A stretch of 64,000 nucleotides of DNA, taken from contig NZ_FNSF01000001.1 in assembly GCF_900105455.1 (NCBI RefSeq), positions 749,001 through 813,000 on the forward strand. Direction: 5' to 3'. Position numbers and translations under genes: made by a program. Below are positions 16,528-25,514 of this stretch, one piece after another; position 1 is the stretch's first letter, and each line of letters begins with the position of its first letter. The stretch comes from Tenacibaculum sp. MAR_2009_124 (GTDB taxonomy: Bacteria > Bacteroidota > Bacteroidia > Flavobacteriales > Flavobacteriaceae). The notes beneath the pieces are model-generated. The model saw only the letters and a list, made by a program, of their open reading frames with translations, was not told the origin of the DNA and did no database searches.

Positions 16528-17670
16528 TTAATAGCCAACGTAATCTACAATTTCAAGACCATATCCAATCATACCAACACGCTTCTTTTGTTGTGTATTA
16601 GATACCAAACGTAATTTATGAATGTGTAAGTCATGTAATATTTGAGCTCCAATACCAAAGTCTTTGTTATCCATTACTACACTAGGAGCTTTCATTTCAC
16701 CTTTAGTTTGATTTTCTTTTAAACCACGCAGTCTGTTTAAAAGATTTAGTGATTGCGGTTGTTGATTGATAAAAACAATAGCACCTTTACCTTCTTCATT
16801 AATAACTTTAAACATCTGGTCTAACTTTTTATCAGCATTATTTGTTAAAGTACCTAAGATGTCGTTATTTACTAAAGTAGAGTTTATTCTTGTCAAAATA
16901 GGCTCCTCTTTGGTCCAACTTCCTTTGGTTAAGGCAATATGAATCTGATGATTTGTAGTTTGCTTATAAGCTCTCAATCGGAAATCACCAAAACGTGTTT
17001 GTATATTAAAATCTTCTTTCTTTTCAATTAGCGAGTCGTGCTCCATACGGTATGCGACTAAATCTTCGATAGAAACAATTTTAAGGTCGAACTTTTTAGC
17101 AACTTTAATTAGCTGAGGTAACCTAGCCATAGTTCCATCTTCATTCATTATTTCAACGATTACACCCGATGGTTTTAAGCCAGCAAGACGAGCAAAGTCA
17201 ATTGCAGCTTCGGTATGCCCAGTTCTTCTAAGAACACCACCATTTTTCGCTTTTAATGGAAAAATATGCCCTGGCCTTGCCAAATCAAAAGGTTTTGTAT
17301 TCTTGTCAACTAAAGCTTGAATTGTTTTGGCTCTGTCTGAAGCAGAGATTCCAGTAGTAACACCATTTCCTCTTAGGTCAACGGATACTGTAAAAGCAGT
17401 TTCCATAGGATCGGTGTTATTACTCACCATCATTCCTAACTCTAACTCTTTACAACGATCCTCGGTCATTGGAGTACAAATCAAACCTCTACCATGAGTT
17501 GCCATAAAGTTTACCATTTCAGGAGTTATTAATTCTGCCGCGGCAAGAAAGTCTCCTTCATTTTCTCTGTCTTCATCATCGACAACGATGATTACTTTAC
17601 CATTTTTTATGTCTTCAATTGCTTCTTCAATTGAATTTAATTGAATTTTAGTTGAGGTTTGTGTTGCCAT
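16528..17670 (-). CDS. ribB: 3,4-dihydroxy-2-butanone 4-phosphate synthase with degenerate GTP cyclohydrolase II domain
   Basis: Riboflavin biosynthesis enzyme converting ribulose 5-phosphate to DHBP, 380 aa. The RibB domain (about 10-210) has the acidic signature DDEDRENEGD (31-40), TTGISASDRA and RRTGHTEAA. Residues about 222-378 align with the RibA fold, but the zinc-binding cysteine cluster of GTP cyclohydrolase II is absent: the equivalent stretch near 260-280 (TRINSTLVNNDILGTLTNN) has no cysteine. The second half is therefore unlikely to be an active cyclohydrolase, so another ribA should exist elsewhere. The start overlaps the upstream lptG-like gene by 23 bases. Confidence 0.93.
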   Translation of the reverse strand: MATQTSTKIQLNSIEEAIEDIKNGKVIIVVDDEDRENEGDFLAAAELITPEMVNFMATHGRGLICTPMTEDRCKELELGMMVSNNTDPMETAFTVSVDLRGNGVTTGISASDRAKTIQALVDKNTKPFDLARPGHIFPLKAKNGGVLRRTGHTEAAIDFARLAGLKPSGVIVEIMNEDGTMARLPQLIKVAKKFDLKIVSIEDLVAYRMEHDSLIEKKEDFNIQTRFGDFRLRAYKQTTNHQIHIALTKGSWTKEEPILTRINSTLVNNDILGTLTNNADKKLDQMFKVINEEGKGAIVFINQQPQSLNLLNRLRGLKENQTKGEMKAPSVVMDNKDFGIGAQILHDLHIHKLRLVSNTQQKKRVGMIGYGLEIVDYVGY

Positions 17671-19120
17671 TGTCTATTGTTTCTCTTTTTTTCGAGAAAA
17701 TATTTTTAAAAAAGGTTATAATTGAATTAAAGAATCCGCTAATATCAAACAGTCCTTTATCTTTCGTTGCTCGTATTGTTAGTATTAACGCAAAAGGGGT
17801 CATTAATGCTATAGCAAGCCATGATCCTGTAATAGCAGATACCGTACTTTCTTCTGCCATATTCCGTCCAAACGTATTCGTAAAGAAATAAAGAACGTAT
17901 ACAGCAATAGCGAGAATCATTGGAAGACCCATACCTCCCTTTCTTATGATTGATCCAAGAGGGGCGCCAATGAAAAATAGTAGTAAACAAGATAAAGAAA
18001 ATGCCACTCTATTATAATATTCAATATCATGAAGATTTAGCCATTTTCTTCTATCTTTTAAATTGTTTTTGTAAGACTTTTGATTGTTGAGTGTTCTTTC
18101 TAATTTAGAGTTTGCTGTACTCATAATTTCATCTTGCTGATCCAATTCAAAATTTGAAAGTATATCTTGAGATAGCTCATTGTTTTTTAGCGAATCAGGA
18201 TATTCATGTAAATCGCTAATGTCTAAAGTCAAAAATAAGTTTTTAGCCCTATTACTTATATAAGTATCATAATTTTTCTTTAACGTAGGAATGGTATCCT
18301 TAAGCTGCTTTAAACTAAGCATATTAAAGTTTTTCGTGTACTTTAAATCGTCTAAGTCCGTTCCATCGAGAGATGATACATCAATATTGATAGTATATTC
18401 ATCAAAATCGGCATGAGATGCGGGCATTTTTAGTCGCTCTTTATAATTTGCTCCTTTTTTTTGATGATCTTCAAAGTAGTATCCATTATAGAGTTCCAAA
18501 GTCATGTATCGACTTCCTTCTTCTGATAAAATTTTTCCTTCTTTGGCTGTTATTATTTTATTATTTCCTTTTCTTGAAGATAAGTCATAAATGAGAACTT
18601 TCTTTAAAAGGTTCTTTTCCTCTCCATATTTTTCTTCAAACTTAATTTGATAGTTCGGAATTTCGGTATTAAAGCTTCCAGGAACTAATGCTAAGGCAGG
18701 TTGTTTTTTTCTAATGTTATGACGCAAGTTTAGCTGTTTTAATACAGCATAAGGATATACGTAGTTTAAGAAGAGAAAATTAATAGAGCTTAAAAAAAGA
18801 GCCAAGAACACGAGCGATCTTACCATTCTGGGTAATGAGATACCAGCGGATTTAGCTGCGGCAAATTCGTAATTTTCTGACAAACTACCTAAAGTCATAA
18901 TTGACGATAGTAGAACACCAATAGGCAGTGCCTGAGGAGCGGCCATTAGAGCAGAATACCACAAGAATTTTAAAATAATAACAACACCAATTCCTTTACC
19001 AGCAAAACTATCAAAGGCCAACCACAGCATTTGCATTATCAATACAAATAGTATGATTAAGAAGGTTGTGAGGAAAGGAATTAAAAAACTTTTAAGTATG
19101 TATCTGTCTAATGTCTTCAC
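17648..19120 (-). CDS. LptF/LptG-family permease
   Basis: Inner-membrane component of the lipopolysaccharide export machine (YjgP/YjgQ family), 490 aa. Three N-terminal transmembrane helices (about 12-35, 48-75, 95-125) and three C-terminal ones (about 370-450) flank a large periplasmic domain, the usual LptF/G layout. The LDRYILKSFLIPF start and the LSxNYEFAAAKSAGIS segment near 80-95 are typical of the family. The insert at about 280-355 is long and charged. Upstream lies the lolA-like gene, downstream ribB with a 23-base overlap. Whether it acts as LptF or LptG cannot be told. Confidence 0.9.
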   Translation of the reverse strand: MKTLDRYILKSFLIPFLTTFLIILFVLIMQMLWLAFDSFAGKGIGVVIILKFLWYSALMAAPQALPIGVLLSSIMTLGSLSENYEFAAAKSAGISLPRMVRSLVFLALFLSSINFLFLNYVYPYAVLKQLNLRHNIRKKQPALALVPGSFNTEIPNYQIKFEEKYGEEKNLLKKVLIYDLSSRKGNNKIITAKEGKILSEEGSRYMTLELYNGYYFEDHQKKGANYKERLKMPASHADFDEYTINIDVSSLDGTDLDDLKYTKNFNMLSLKQLKDTIPTLKKNYDTYISNRAKNLFLTLDISDLHEYPDSLKNNELSQDILSNFELDQQDEIMSTANSKLERTLNNQKSYKNNLKDRRKWLNLHDIEYYNRVAFSLSCLLLFFIGAPLGSIIRKGGMGLPMILAIAVYVLYFFTNTFGRNMAEESTVSAITGSWLAIALMTPFALILTIRATKDKGLFDISGFFNSIITFFKNIFSKKRETIDNGNTNLN

Positions 19121-19203
19121 AGACGCAAAGGTAGTGTGTTAGTATTATATAAAACTATAAAACTTTTGTTAATAAGTATTAATTATAACAAAAGTTTTAC
19201 AAA

Positions 19204-19857
19204 TTAATCTATCAGGTATCCGAGATTAGAGTATTTATCACGATTTAGTGAAAATGATTTCTCAGAAATTGGTTGATCTTTTTTGAACTTAGTGATCGTA
19301 AAAGTGGTTTCAGCGCCATTTGATCCAATTTGAATCAACTCGTATATATGCTTGGTTTTCGCATCAACTCCCAATTTAACTTTAACAATATCAGAATTAC
19401 TATCGATAGGGGTTAAATCTACATATTGAATTTTTCGACCTTTATTATTCTCTAATTTACCAATAGTGTAATTATATCCATCTTTATAAAAGGTTAATAA
19501 TTTTGAGGGATAGATAAAACCATCTTCTTCCTCCAAATCACCTCTTGATATGCTAATTTCTTTATCTTCATGATTTATTACTGCCAGTTCTTTTCCATCA
19601 AAAAGGAAACTGTTTCCTAAGTACTCTAAGCTATATTTATCAGCAGAAATAACAATATTACCTCTTATAGGAGGATCATTGGTAATACCTGCTTCTCGAT
19701 TAACTAAAGTTGAATTAAATCCAATAACCATATTTTTGTAGGCTCCCATTTTAGATGAAACTTCATCAAGTAGTTCTTTTGCTTCGTTCGAAGAATTCTG
19801 AGCTAATGTGTTAAAGCTTATAAGAATTCCCATTAAAAATAAACTGATATACTTCAT
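19204..19857 (-). CDS. LolA-like outer-membrane lipoprotein carrier
   Basis: Periplasmic carrier protein of the LolA family, 217 aa from the chosen start. The preferred ATG at 19857 gives a clean signal peptide (MKYISLFLMGILISFNTLAQ); a longer frame back to 19932 would overlap ftsK and bury the signal peptide. The mature part has the LolA pattern of amphipathic beta strands (KDGYNYTIG, IQYVDLTPID, TFTITKFKKDQPI). It lies 34 bases downstream of ftsK and upstream of the LptF/G gene, giving an envelope-biogenesis cluster. Confidence 0.85.
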   Translation of the reverse strand: MKYISLFLMGILISFNTLAQNSSNEAKELLDEVSSKMGAYKNMVIGFNSTLVNREAGITNDPPIRGNIVISADKYSLEYLGNSFLFDGKELAVINHEDKEISISRGDLEEEDGFIYPSKLLTFYKDGYNYTIGKLENNKGRKIQYVDLTPIDSNSDIVKVKLGVDAKTKHIYELIQIGSNGAETTFTITKFKKDQPISEKSFSLNRDKYSNLGYLID

Positions 19858-19891
19858 TCGTCCTATATTTTCTGTTTGCATGTATTTTATT

Positions 19892-22354
19892 CTAATTATT
19901 TTTTTCATTATCCAATAATTGTTCCAAAGCAATGAAATCTGGTACTAAAACTTGACGAGCTTTACTTCCTTCAAAAGGACCAACAATTCCAGCAGCTTCA
20001 AGTTGATCAATTAAACGTCCCGCTCTGTTATATCCAAGTTTTAATTTTCTTTGTAATAAAGAGGCTGAACCTTGTTGTGCTGTAACAATAACTTCAGCAG
20101 CTTCTTTGAACAATTTATCTCGATTTGCAATATCTATATCAACATTTGTGCCACCTTCTTCACCTACATATTCTGGAAGCAAGTGAGCTTCGGCGTAAGC
20201 TCTCTGAGAACCAATAAAATCTGTTATTTTTTCTACTTCGGGAGTGTCTACAAAAGCACACTGAATACGTGTTAAATCATTTCCTCCAGAATACAACATA
20301 TCTCCACGACCAATTAATTGGTCAGCACCAGGAGCATCTAAAATTGTTCTACTGTCTATCTTAGAAGTAACTCTAAAGGCTATTCTTGACGGGAAATTTG
20401 CCTTAATAATACCGGTAATAACGTTCACAGAAGGTCGTTGAGTGGCTACAATTAGGTGAATTCCAATTGCACGTGCTAATTGAGCTAAACGAGCAATAGG
20501 TGTTTCTACTTCTTTTCCTGCAGTCATAATCAAATCAGCAAATTCATCAATAACCAATACAATGTAGGGTAAAAACTGATGCCCGTTTTCAGGATTTAAT
20601 TTACGAGCTTTGAATTTGGCGTTGTATTCTTTAATGTTACGAACCATCGCATCTTTTAGCAAGTCGTAACGAGCATCCATTTCAATACAAAGAGAGTTTA
20701 GTGTATTAACAACCTTTGTTGTATCGGTAATAATGGCTTCTCCATCGTCGGGAAGTTTGGCTAAGTAATGACGCTCAATTTTATTGAATAAAGTCAATTC
20801 TACTTTTTTAGGATCTACCAGCACGAACTTAACTTCTGCGGGATGTTTTTTATATAATAACGAAGTCAAAATAGTATTTAATCCAACCGATTTACCTTGT
20901 CCAGTAGCTCCTGCCATAAGTAAGTGCGGCATTTTAGCTAAATCAGTTACAAAAGTTTCGTTGGATATGGTTTTACCCATTGCAATTGGCAATTCCATAG
21001 GAGATTCCTGAAATTTCTTTGATGAAATTACCGAATGCATAGAAACTATGGTTGCCTTTTTATTAGGTACTTCAATACCAATGGTTCCTTTACCAGGAAT
21101 AGGGGCAATAATACGAATGCCTAAAGCAGCTAAAGATAAAGCGATATCATCTTCTAAGTTTTTAATTTTAGAGATTCTAACACCTGCTTCTGGAACTATT
21201 TCATACAATGTAATAGTAGGTCCAACGGTTGCTTTAATTTGGGCAATACCAATTTTATAGTTTTTTAAAGTTTCTACAATTTGATTTTTATTCGCTTCTA
21301 GTTCCGTAGGATCAACAGAAATACTTTCGTTATATTCTTTTAAAAGATTGAAGGTTGGAAAACGATAATTACTCAACTCTAGCTTAGGGTCAAATTCTCC
21401 AAAATCTTTTAATAATTTGTCTGATAAATTTTCAGTGACACTTTTTTCTTCCGCAATTTTTTCGATGGCTACTTCTACTTCCTTAATGGTGTCCTCTGAA
21501 ACTTTGAGTTCTGGTTCATTTTGAGAAGAAGTGGTATCCAGATTAACTTCAGTGGAATCATTATTTTGCTCGTCATCCTTTTGAACTACTTCGGAATGAT
21601 TTTTTATAGTTGGAGTCAAGTTTTCAACAGATAATTCAAAATCTGATTTTGAATCATTCTCAATGTTTATGTTTTTAGACTCGGGTGTTATGGTAGGGGT
21701 GTCAGAAGTTTGAAGATCTTCCTCATTATTTATACGTTCTTGTTCTTTCTCTTTTTTCTTCGCTTCTAAATTTTCAACAATAGCATCTGGATCGATACTA
21801 AAACGAATAATTAAATAGGAAATGAAAAAGAATAACAGTAAAATGATAAGGCCAGTTTTACCAATAAAAGTTTGTAAATATTCATTGAGTTCGAAACCAA
21901 TAATACCTGATAATATCGCGTATTTAGTGTTAACAAATCCTAAAGAAATTGAAGCCCATAGCATTCCGAGTAATCCCCAGTTCCATGAAGTAATAATTTT
22001 TTTTAAGTTCGATTGTAATAAAATCCTCGCTCCTGTAAAGAACAATACTATGTTCAAAATGAATGTACCTAATCCAAAACCTTTAAAAACTAATACATTG
22101 CTGAGTTTTGCTCCAATTTTCCCTAATAAATTACCCGTCGGAATACTTCTATCGGAGAATTGATTTAGGGCACTTTGGTCTTGTTGCCAAGTGTAAAAAA
22201 AAGAAACAAAGGCAACTGTCATAAAGATAGAAAACAGTATTAGAAAAGCTCCAAAAATGGTTTTATTTTGTCTATTTTCCACAAAAGACTTTACTTTTGA
22301 AATAGTCGAAATGGATTTTTGATCTTTCTTAACAGATGTTTTCTTTTTTGCCAT
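19892..22354 (-). CDS. ftsK: FtsK/SpoIIIE DNA translocase
   Basis: Septal DNA pump that moves chromosome termini during division, 820 aa. The N-terminus has about four transmembrane helices (35-55, 88-112, 125-150, 165-187), followed by an acidic, low-complexity linker (about 195-310). The motor has Walker A GATGQGKS at 482-489 and a Walker B VLVIDEFADL near 600. The C-terminal gamma winged helix (LLQRKLKLGYNRAGRLIDQL) is complete, and would recognise KOPS-type DNA motifs. It is preceded by dgkA (28-base gap) and followed by the lolA-like gene. Confidence 0.96.
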   Translation of the reverse strand: MAKKKTSVKKDQKSISTISKVKSFVENRQNKTIFGAFLILFSIFMTVAFVSFFYTWQQDQSALNQFSDRSIPTGNLLGKIGAKLSNVLVFKGFGLGTFILNIVLFFTGARILLQSNLKKIITSWNWGLLGMLWASISLGFVNTKYAILSGIIGFELNEYLQTFIGKTGLIILLLFFFISYLIIRFSIDPDAIVENLEAKKKEKEQERINNEEDLQTSDTPTITPESKNINIENDSKSDFELSVENLTPTIKNHSEVVQKDDEQNNDSTEVNLDTTSSQNEPELKVSEDTIKEVEVAIEKIAEEKSVTENLSDKLLKDFGEFDPKLELSNYRFPTFNLLKEYNESISVDPTELEANKNQIVETLKNYKIGIAQIKATVGPTITLYEIVPEAGVRISKIKNLEDDIALSLAALGIRIIAPIPGKGTIGIEVPNKKATIVSMHSVISSKKFQESPMELPIAMGKTISNETFVTDLAKMPHLLMAGATGQGKSVGLNTILTSLLYKKHPAEVKFVLVDPKKVELTLFNKIERHYLAKLPDDGEAIITDTTKVVNTLNSLCIEMDARYDLLKDAMVRNIKEYNAKFKARKLNPENGHQFLPYIVLVIDEFADLIMTAGKEVETPIARLAQLARAIGIHLIVATQRPSVNVITGIIKANFPSRIAFRVTSKIDSRTILDAPGADQLIGRGDMLYSGGNDLTRIQCAFVDTPEVEKITDFIGSQRAYAEAHLLPEYVGEEGGTNVDIDIANRDKLFKEAAEVIVTAQQGSASLLQRKLKLGYNRAGRLIDQLEAAGIVGPFEGSKARQVLVPDFIALEQLLDNEKNN

Positions 22355-22382
22355 AAATAAAAATTAACCAGTATTTAAAACG

Positions 22383-22763
22383 CTAAAATATAGCGATAAT
22401 TTTAGGGATGTAAATAATACCTGCAATAATCAAAGAGAAGAAAGCTGCAAAAGCCGGAGCTCCGGCAGCTATATCTTTAATAAAACCTATTTTTTTGTCA
22501 TAATTTGGATGTATGAAGTCGGCTACTTTTTCAATGGCTGTATTTAGTGCCTCAGCAACTAATACCAATGCAATAACTACTATTTGAGCCATCCATTCGT
22601 TTGCTGAAATGGAAAAATAAAACCCCATTATAGTAACGAGAATAGCGAAAAAAGCTTGTACTTTAATGCTATCTTCTGTTGTAAGAAGCAACCACATGCC
22701 TTTTACGGCAAATTTTACACTGCGTAGTCGACCTCTAACAAATCCTAGTTTATGATCTTTCAT
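22383..22763 (-). CDS. dgkA: Diacylglycerol kinase, DgkA-like
   Basis: Small integral-membrane lipid kinase, 126 aa, that phosphorylates diacylglycerol or undecaprenol. Three transmembrane helices are predicted (about 33-52, 56-75, 103-122). The signature EALNTAIEKVADF with its conserved acidic residues and Asn is present at about 70-83. Six bases separate it from the tpx stop, so they share an mRNA. DAG versus undecaprenol specificity cannot be decided. Confidence 0.92.
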   Translation of the reverse strand: MKDHKLGFVRGRLRSVKFAVKGMWLLLTTEDSIKVQAFFAILVTIMGFYFSISANEWMAQIVVIALVLVAEALNTAIEKVADFIHPNYDKKIGFIKDIAAGAPAFAAFFSLIIAGIIYIPKIIAIF

Positions 22764-22769
22764 AAAAGA

Positions 22770-23267
22770 TTAAAGAGCATTCAAAGCTTTTACATAATTA
22801 GGCTCGTCAACTATTTCATCAACTTGTTCAGTATATACTACATTTCCTTTTTCATCGATTACAACGATGCAACGAGAATGAAGACCTTTTAAAGGCCCAG
22901 TAGTAATTTCTAAACCATATTCTTTACCGAAGTTACCATCTCTGAAGTCAGATAACATAATCACGTTTTCAATGCCTTCAGCCCCGCAAAATCTGCCTTG
23001 AGCAAAAGGTAAATCTTTTGATATACAAACAACTTTGGTGTTATTAAGTTCTGAAGCTTTTTTATTAAATTCTCTTACTGATGCAGCACAAGTTCCTGTG
23101 TCTACACTAGGAAAGATATTTAATACAAGTTTAGTGCCTGTAAAATCACTTAACTTCTTGTCCGAAAGGTCAGAAGCAGTTAGTGTAAATTCAGGTGCTT
23201 TTTCGTTTAAATTTGGTAGGTTTCCAACAGTTTCAATTGGGTTTCCTTTTAAGTTAATAGTTGCCAT
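22770..23267 (-). CDS. tpx: Thiol peroxidase
   Basis: Thioredoxin-dependent peroxiredoxin of the Tpx class, 165 aa. The peroxidatic cysteine is C60 in SVDTGTCAASVREFN and the resolving cysteine C94 in GRFCGAEGIENV; both positions and the length fit bacterial Tpx. It is the first gene of the minus-strand run tpx-dgkA-ftsK-lolA-lptG-ribB. A TACCTTTG promoter-like element lies just upstream. Confidence 0.96.
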   Translation of the reverse strand: MATINLKGNPIETVGNLPNLNEKAPEFTLTASDLSDKKLSDFTGTKLVLNIFPSVDTGTCAASVREFNKKASELNNTKVVCISKDLPFAQGRFCGAEGIENVIMLSDFRDGNFGKEYGLEITTGPLKGLHSRCIVVIDEKGNVVYTEQVDEIVDEPNYVKALNAL

Positions 23268-23288
23268 TTTTTCATTTTAAATAGAATT

Positions 23289-23296
23289 CAAAGGTA
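23289..23296 (-). promoter_or_regulatory. Putative -7 element of tpx
   Basis: On the minus strand TACCTTTG matches TAnnTTTG, 21 bases before the tpx start. The nearest TTTG upstream is 29 bases away, longer than the usual spacing, so the -33 element is doubtful. Confidence 0.45.
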
Positions 23297-23384
23297 GTTA
23301 AATAATTTAAAAAAATGAATCGAATCAAACATTATCAGATGTAAAAAGAAGTATCTTCGTAGTCAGAAAATTAAGGATATTAAG

Positions 23385-24773
23385 TTGAGTTTAGGGGAGT
23401 ATACTAGGGAGTTTAAATACAATTGGAAATTGGCGGCTCCTGTAATGTTAGGAATGCTTGGGCATACGTTTGTAAGTTTTATTGACAATATAATGGTTGG
23501 GCAGTTGGGGACTGCTGAATTAGCGGCAGTTTCTTTGGGAAATAGTTTTATTTTCATAGCAATGTCTTTAGGAATTGGGTTTTCAACGGCGATTACGCCA
23601 TTAACGGCAGAAGCTGATTCTTCTAATAATTTAAAAGATGTTAAATCGACGTTTAAACATGGAGTTGTTTTATGTTTTGGAATGGGGTTAATAATGTTTT
23701 TAGGAGTTTATTTTGCAAAACCATTATTGTATTATATGGATCAACCAGAAGAGGTTGTTACCTTGTCATTACCATACTTGGATTTGGTCGCATTTTCTTT
23801 AATTCCAATGATTACTTTTCAGGGATTAAAACAATTTAGTGATGGTATGTCTATGACTAAATATCCGATGTATGCAACTTTATTGGCGAATATTTTAAAT
23901 GTAATTTTTAACTACTTACTTATTTTTGGGAAGTTTGGGTTTCCTGCTATGGGTATTGTAGGTGCGGCTTATGGTACCTTATTGTCGAGAGCTGTTATGG
24001 TAGTTTTTTTATGGTGGGTTTTAACTAGAAAAGAACGAACAAAGCAGCTTGTTACTAAAATTAAGTATTTTGTTTTGGAAACGAGTATGATTAAAAAGAT
24101 TATTAGCTTAGGAGCTCCGAGTGCAATGCAAATGTTGTTTGAAGTAGCCATTTTTACAGCGGCAATTTGGTTAAGCGGTCTGTTAGGTAAAAACCCACAA
24201 GCAGCAAATCAAATAGCACTTAACTTATCATCAATGACGTTTATGGTAGCTACAGGACTTGGAGTAACTTCAATGATTAGAGTAGGGAACCAAAAAGGAC
24301 TAAGAAACTATAAAGAACTGAGAAGAATCGCCTTTTCAATATTTTTAATGGGAACCATGTTAGCGGTTCTTTTTTGTGGTTTGTTTTTTATTTTTCATAA
24401 GTATTTACCGCATTTATATATAGATTTAAGCGATGCAGATAATTATGCCGATAATATGGAAGTGTTAAAAATAGCTTCTCAGTTGTTAATAGCGGCTGCA
24501 TTTTTCCAAATTAGTGATAGCATTCAGGTCATGGTTTTGGGAGCACTTAGAGGGTTGCAGGATGTAGTAATTCCTACAATTATAACACTTATTTCTTATT
24601 GGGTTATTGGTTTTCCAATTAGCTTTTATTTCGGAAGTAAGGAAATGTATGGTAGTTTTGGAATTTGGCTAGGATTACTTGCCGGGCTAACATCAGCTTC
24701 AATTCTACTATATTTGCGCTTTAATTATTTAACATTAAAATTGATTAAAACAAAACATAATGAATTTACCTAA
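23385..24773 (+). CDS. MATE-family efflux transporter
   Basis: Cation-coupled multidrug exporter, 462 aa with about 12 transmembrane helices. It begins with the NorM-like segment KLAAPVMLGMLGHTFVSFIDNIMVGQLGTAELAA (shown in part here as a conserved helix 1-2 region). The start codon is TTG at 23385; the next ATG would remove the first helix, and the resulting N-terminus (SLGEYTREFKYNWKLA) fits the family. The stop overlaps the next small gene by 14 bases. Divergent from tpx. Confidence 0.93.
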   Translation: MSLGEYTREFKYNWKLAAPVMLGMLGHTFVSFIDNIMVGQLGTAELAAVSLGNSFIFIAMSLGIGFSTAITPLTAEADSSNNLKDVKSTFKHGVVLCFGMGLIMFLGVYFAKPLLYYMDQPEEVVTLSLPYLDLVAFSLIPMITFQGLKQFSDGMSMTKYPMYATLLANILNVIFNYLLIFGKFGFPAMGIVGAAYGTLLSRAVMVVFLWWVLTRKERTKQLVTKIKYFVLETSMIKKIISLGAPSAMQMLFEVAIFTAAIWLSGLLGKNPQAANQIALNLSSMTFMVATGLGVTSMIRVGNQKGLRNYKELRRIAFSIFLMGTMLAVLFCGLFFIFHKYLPHLYIDLSDADNYADNMEVLKIASQLLIAAAFFQISDSIQVMVLGALRGLQDVVIPTIITLISYWVIGFPISFYFGSKEMYGSFGIWLGLLAGLTSASILLYLRFNYLTLKLIKTKHNEFT

Positions 24774-24984
24774 GTTTTTATTAGCAGATAATAGTAATCA
24801 TCCTGACGATATATTTGTATTGCATACTGAGTATCCAAGATTTTTAATCAATTTAAAAGATGATGAAGTAGAATGGTTTGAAGATGTATCGAGTGAAAAT
24901 GAGCAAGATTTGGCCAATGAGTTGGAAAACTTAATAGAGTTGGCTGGAGTGTTTTACGACGAAGAAATGAAAGAATACGAATAA
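24760..24984 (+). CDS. Small acidic conserved protein
   Basis: Unrecognised acidic protein of 74 aa, apparently cytoplasmic. It has no signal peptide, and a run of Asp/Glu (DDEVEWFEDVSSENEQD) in the middle. The start ATG lies within the last 14 bases of the MATE gene, implying coupled translation. It appears to be a widespread Flavobacteriaceae small protein, as far as I recall; function unknown. Confidence 0.8.
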   Translation: MNLPKFLLADNSNHPDDIFVLHTEYPRFLINLKDDEVEWFEDVSSENEQDLANELENLIELAGVFYDEEMKEYE

Positions 24985-25018
24985 AAAAAAGTGCTGGTTT
25001 TAACCAGCATTTTTTTTA
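24983..25018. terminator. Bidirectional terminator
   Basis: Hairpin GTGCTGGTT / AACCAGCAT flanked by an A-run on the left and a T-run on the right, between two convergent stop codons. Confidence 0.85.
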
Positions 25019-25498
25019 TTATTCTTTTTTTTGTAAAAGCTGTGTCGCCTGACCTTTCCAATTGTCTCTTGCAATTCTACCAGGGAAAAATTGAATCAAA
25101 TCTGTTACTGTTTCAATTTCATCTTTTGATAATTTACTAATTTGTTTGTAATTGTAAATGCCAATACTGTTTAGTTTTTTCTCGATAAAACTTCCTATTC
25201 CATTTATTTTTGTAAGATCATCCTTATTGTTTTCGTCGGCTGTACCAATATTATCAAATTTAAGTTTTTTAGGGTGTTTGATTTCGATACCACCTCGTTC
25301 AACGGTTTTTTTCGCCCGTATTGTAGATTGCATTTCTGTCCGTAATTCAGTAATGGTTTCTTTACTTTCTTCAATTTGGTGTTCATACTTGTTTTTGTAA
25401 TAGTACCAAGAAAATAAATAGCCGATTAAAAACGAGCCAAACATCCAGAAAAAGAGTCCGAGAAGGTGATAGGATTTTTCTGCTAAAAAGAGTGCCAT
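25019..25498 (-). CDS. Membrane-anchored helix-hairpin-helix protein
   Basis: 159-aa protein with one N-terminal transmembrane helix (about residues 12-32), a coiled-coil-like basic/acidic stretch, and a C-terminal helix-hairpin-helix region (DLTKINGIGSFIEKKLNSIG, about 108-127, then YKQISKLSKDEIETV). Homologous segments are sometimes described as predicted flap-endonuclease-like or as ribosomal L21-like fusions; a DNA role is not shown. The frame is open back to a TTG at 25504, but ATG at 25498 is preferred. Confidence 0.8.
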   Translation of the reverse strand: MALFLAEKSYHLLGLFFWMFGSFLIGYLFSWYYYKNKYEHQIEESKETITELRTEMQSTIRAKKTVERGGIEIKHPKKLKFDNIGTADENNKDDLTKINGIGSFIEKKLNSIGIYNYKQISKLSKDEIETVTDLIQFFPGRIARDNWKGQATQLLQKKE

Positions 25499-25514
25499 AT
25501 TCAAGGGATTAATG

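Noticed and set aside
19858..19932. Longer start for the LolA-like protein
   Set aside because: The extension overlaps ftsK and places the signal peptide inside the protein.
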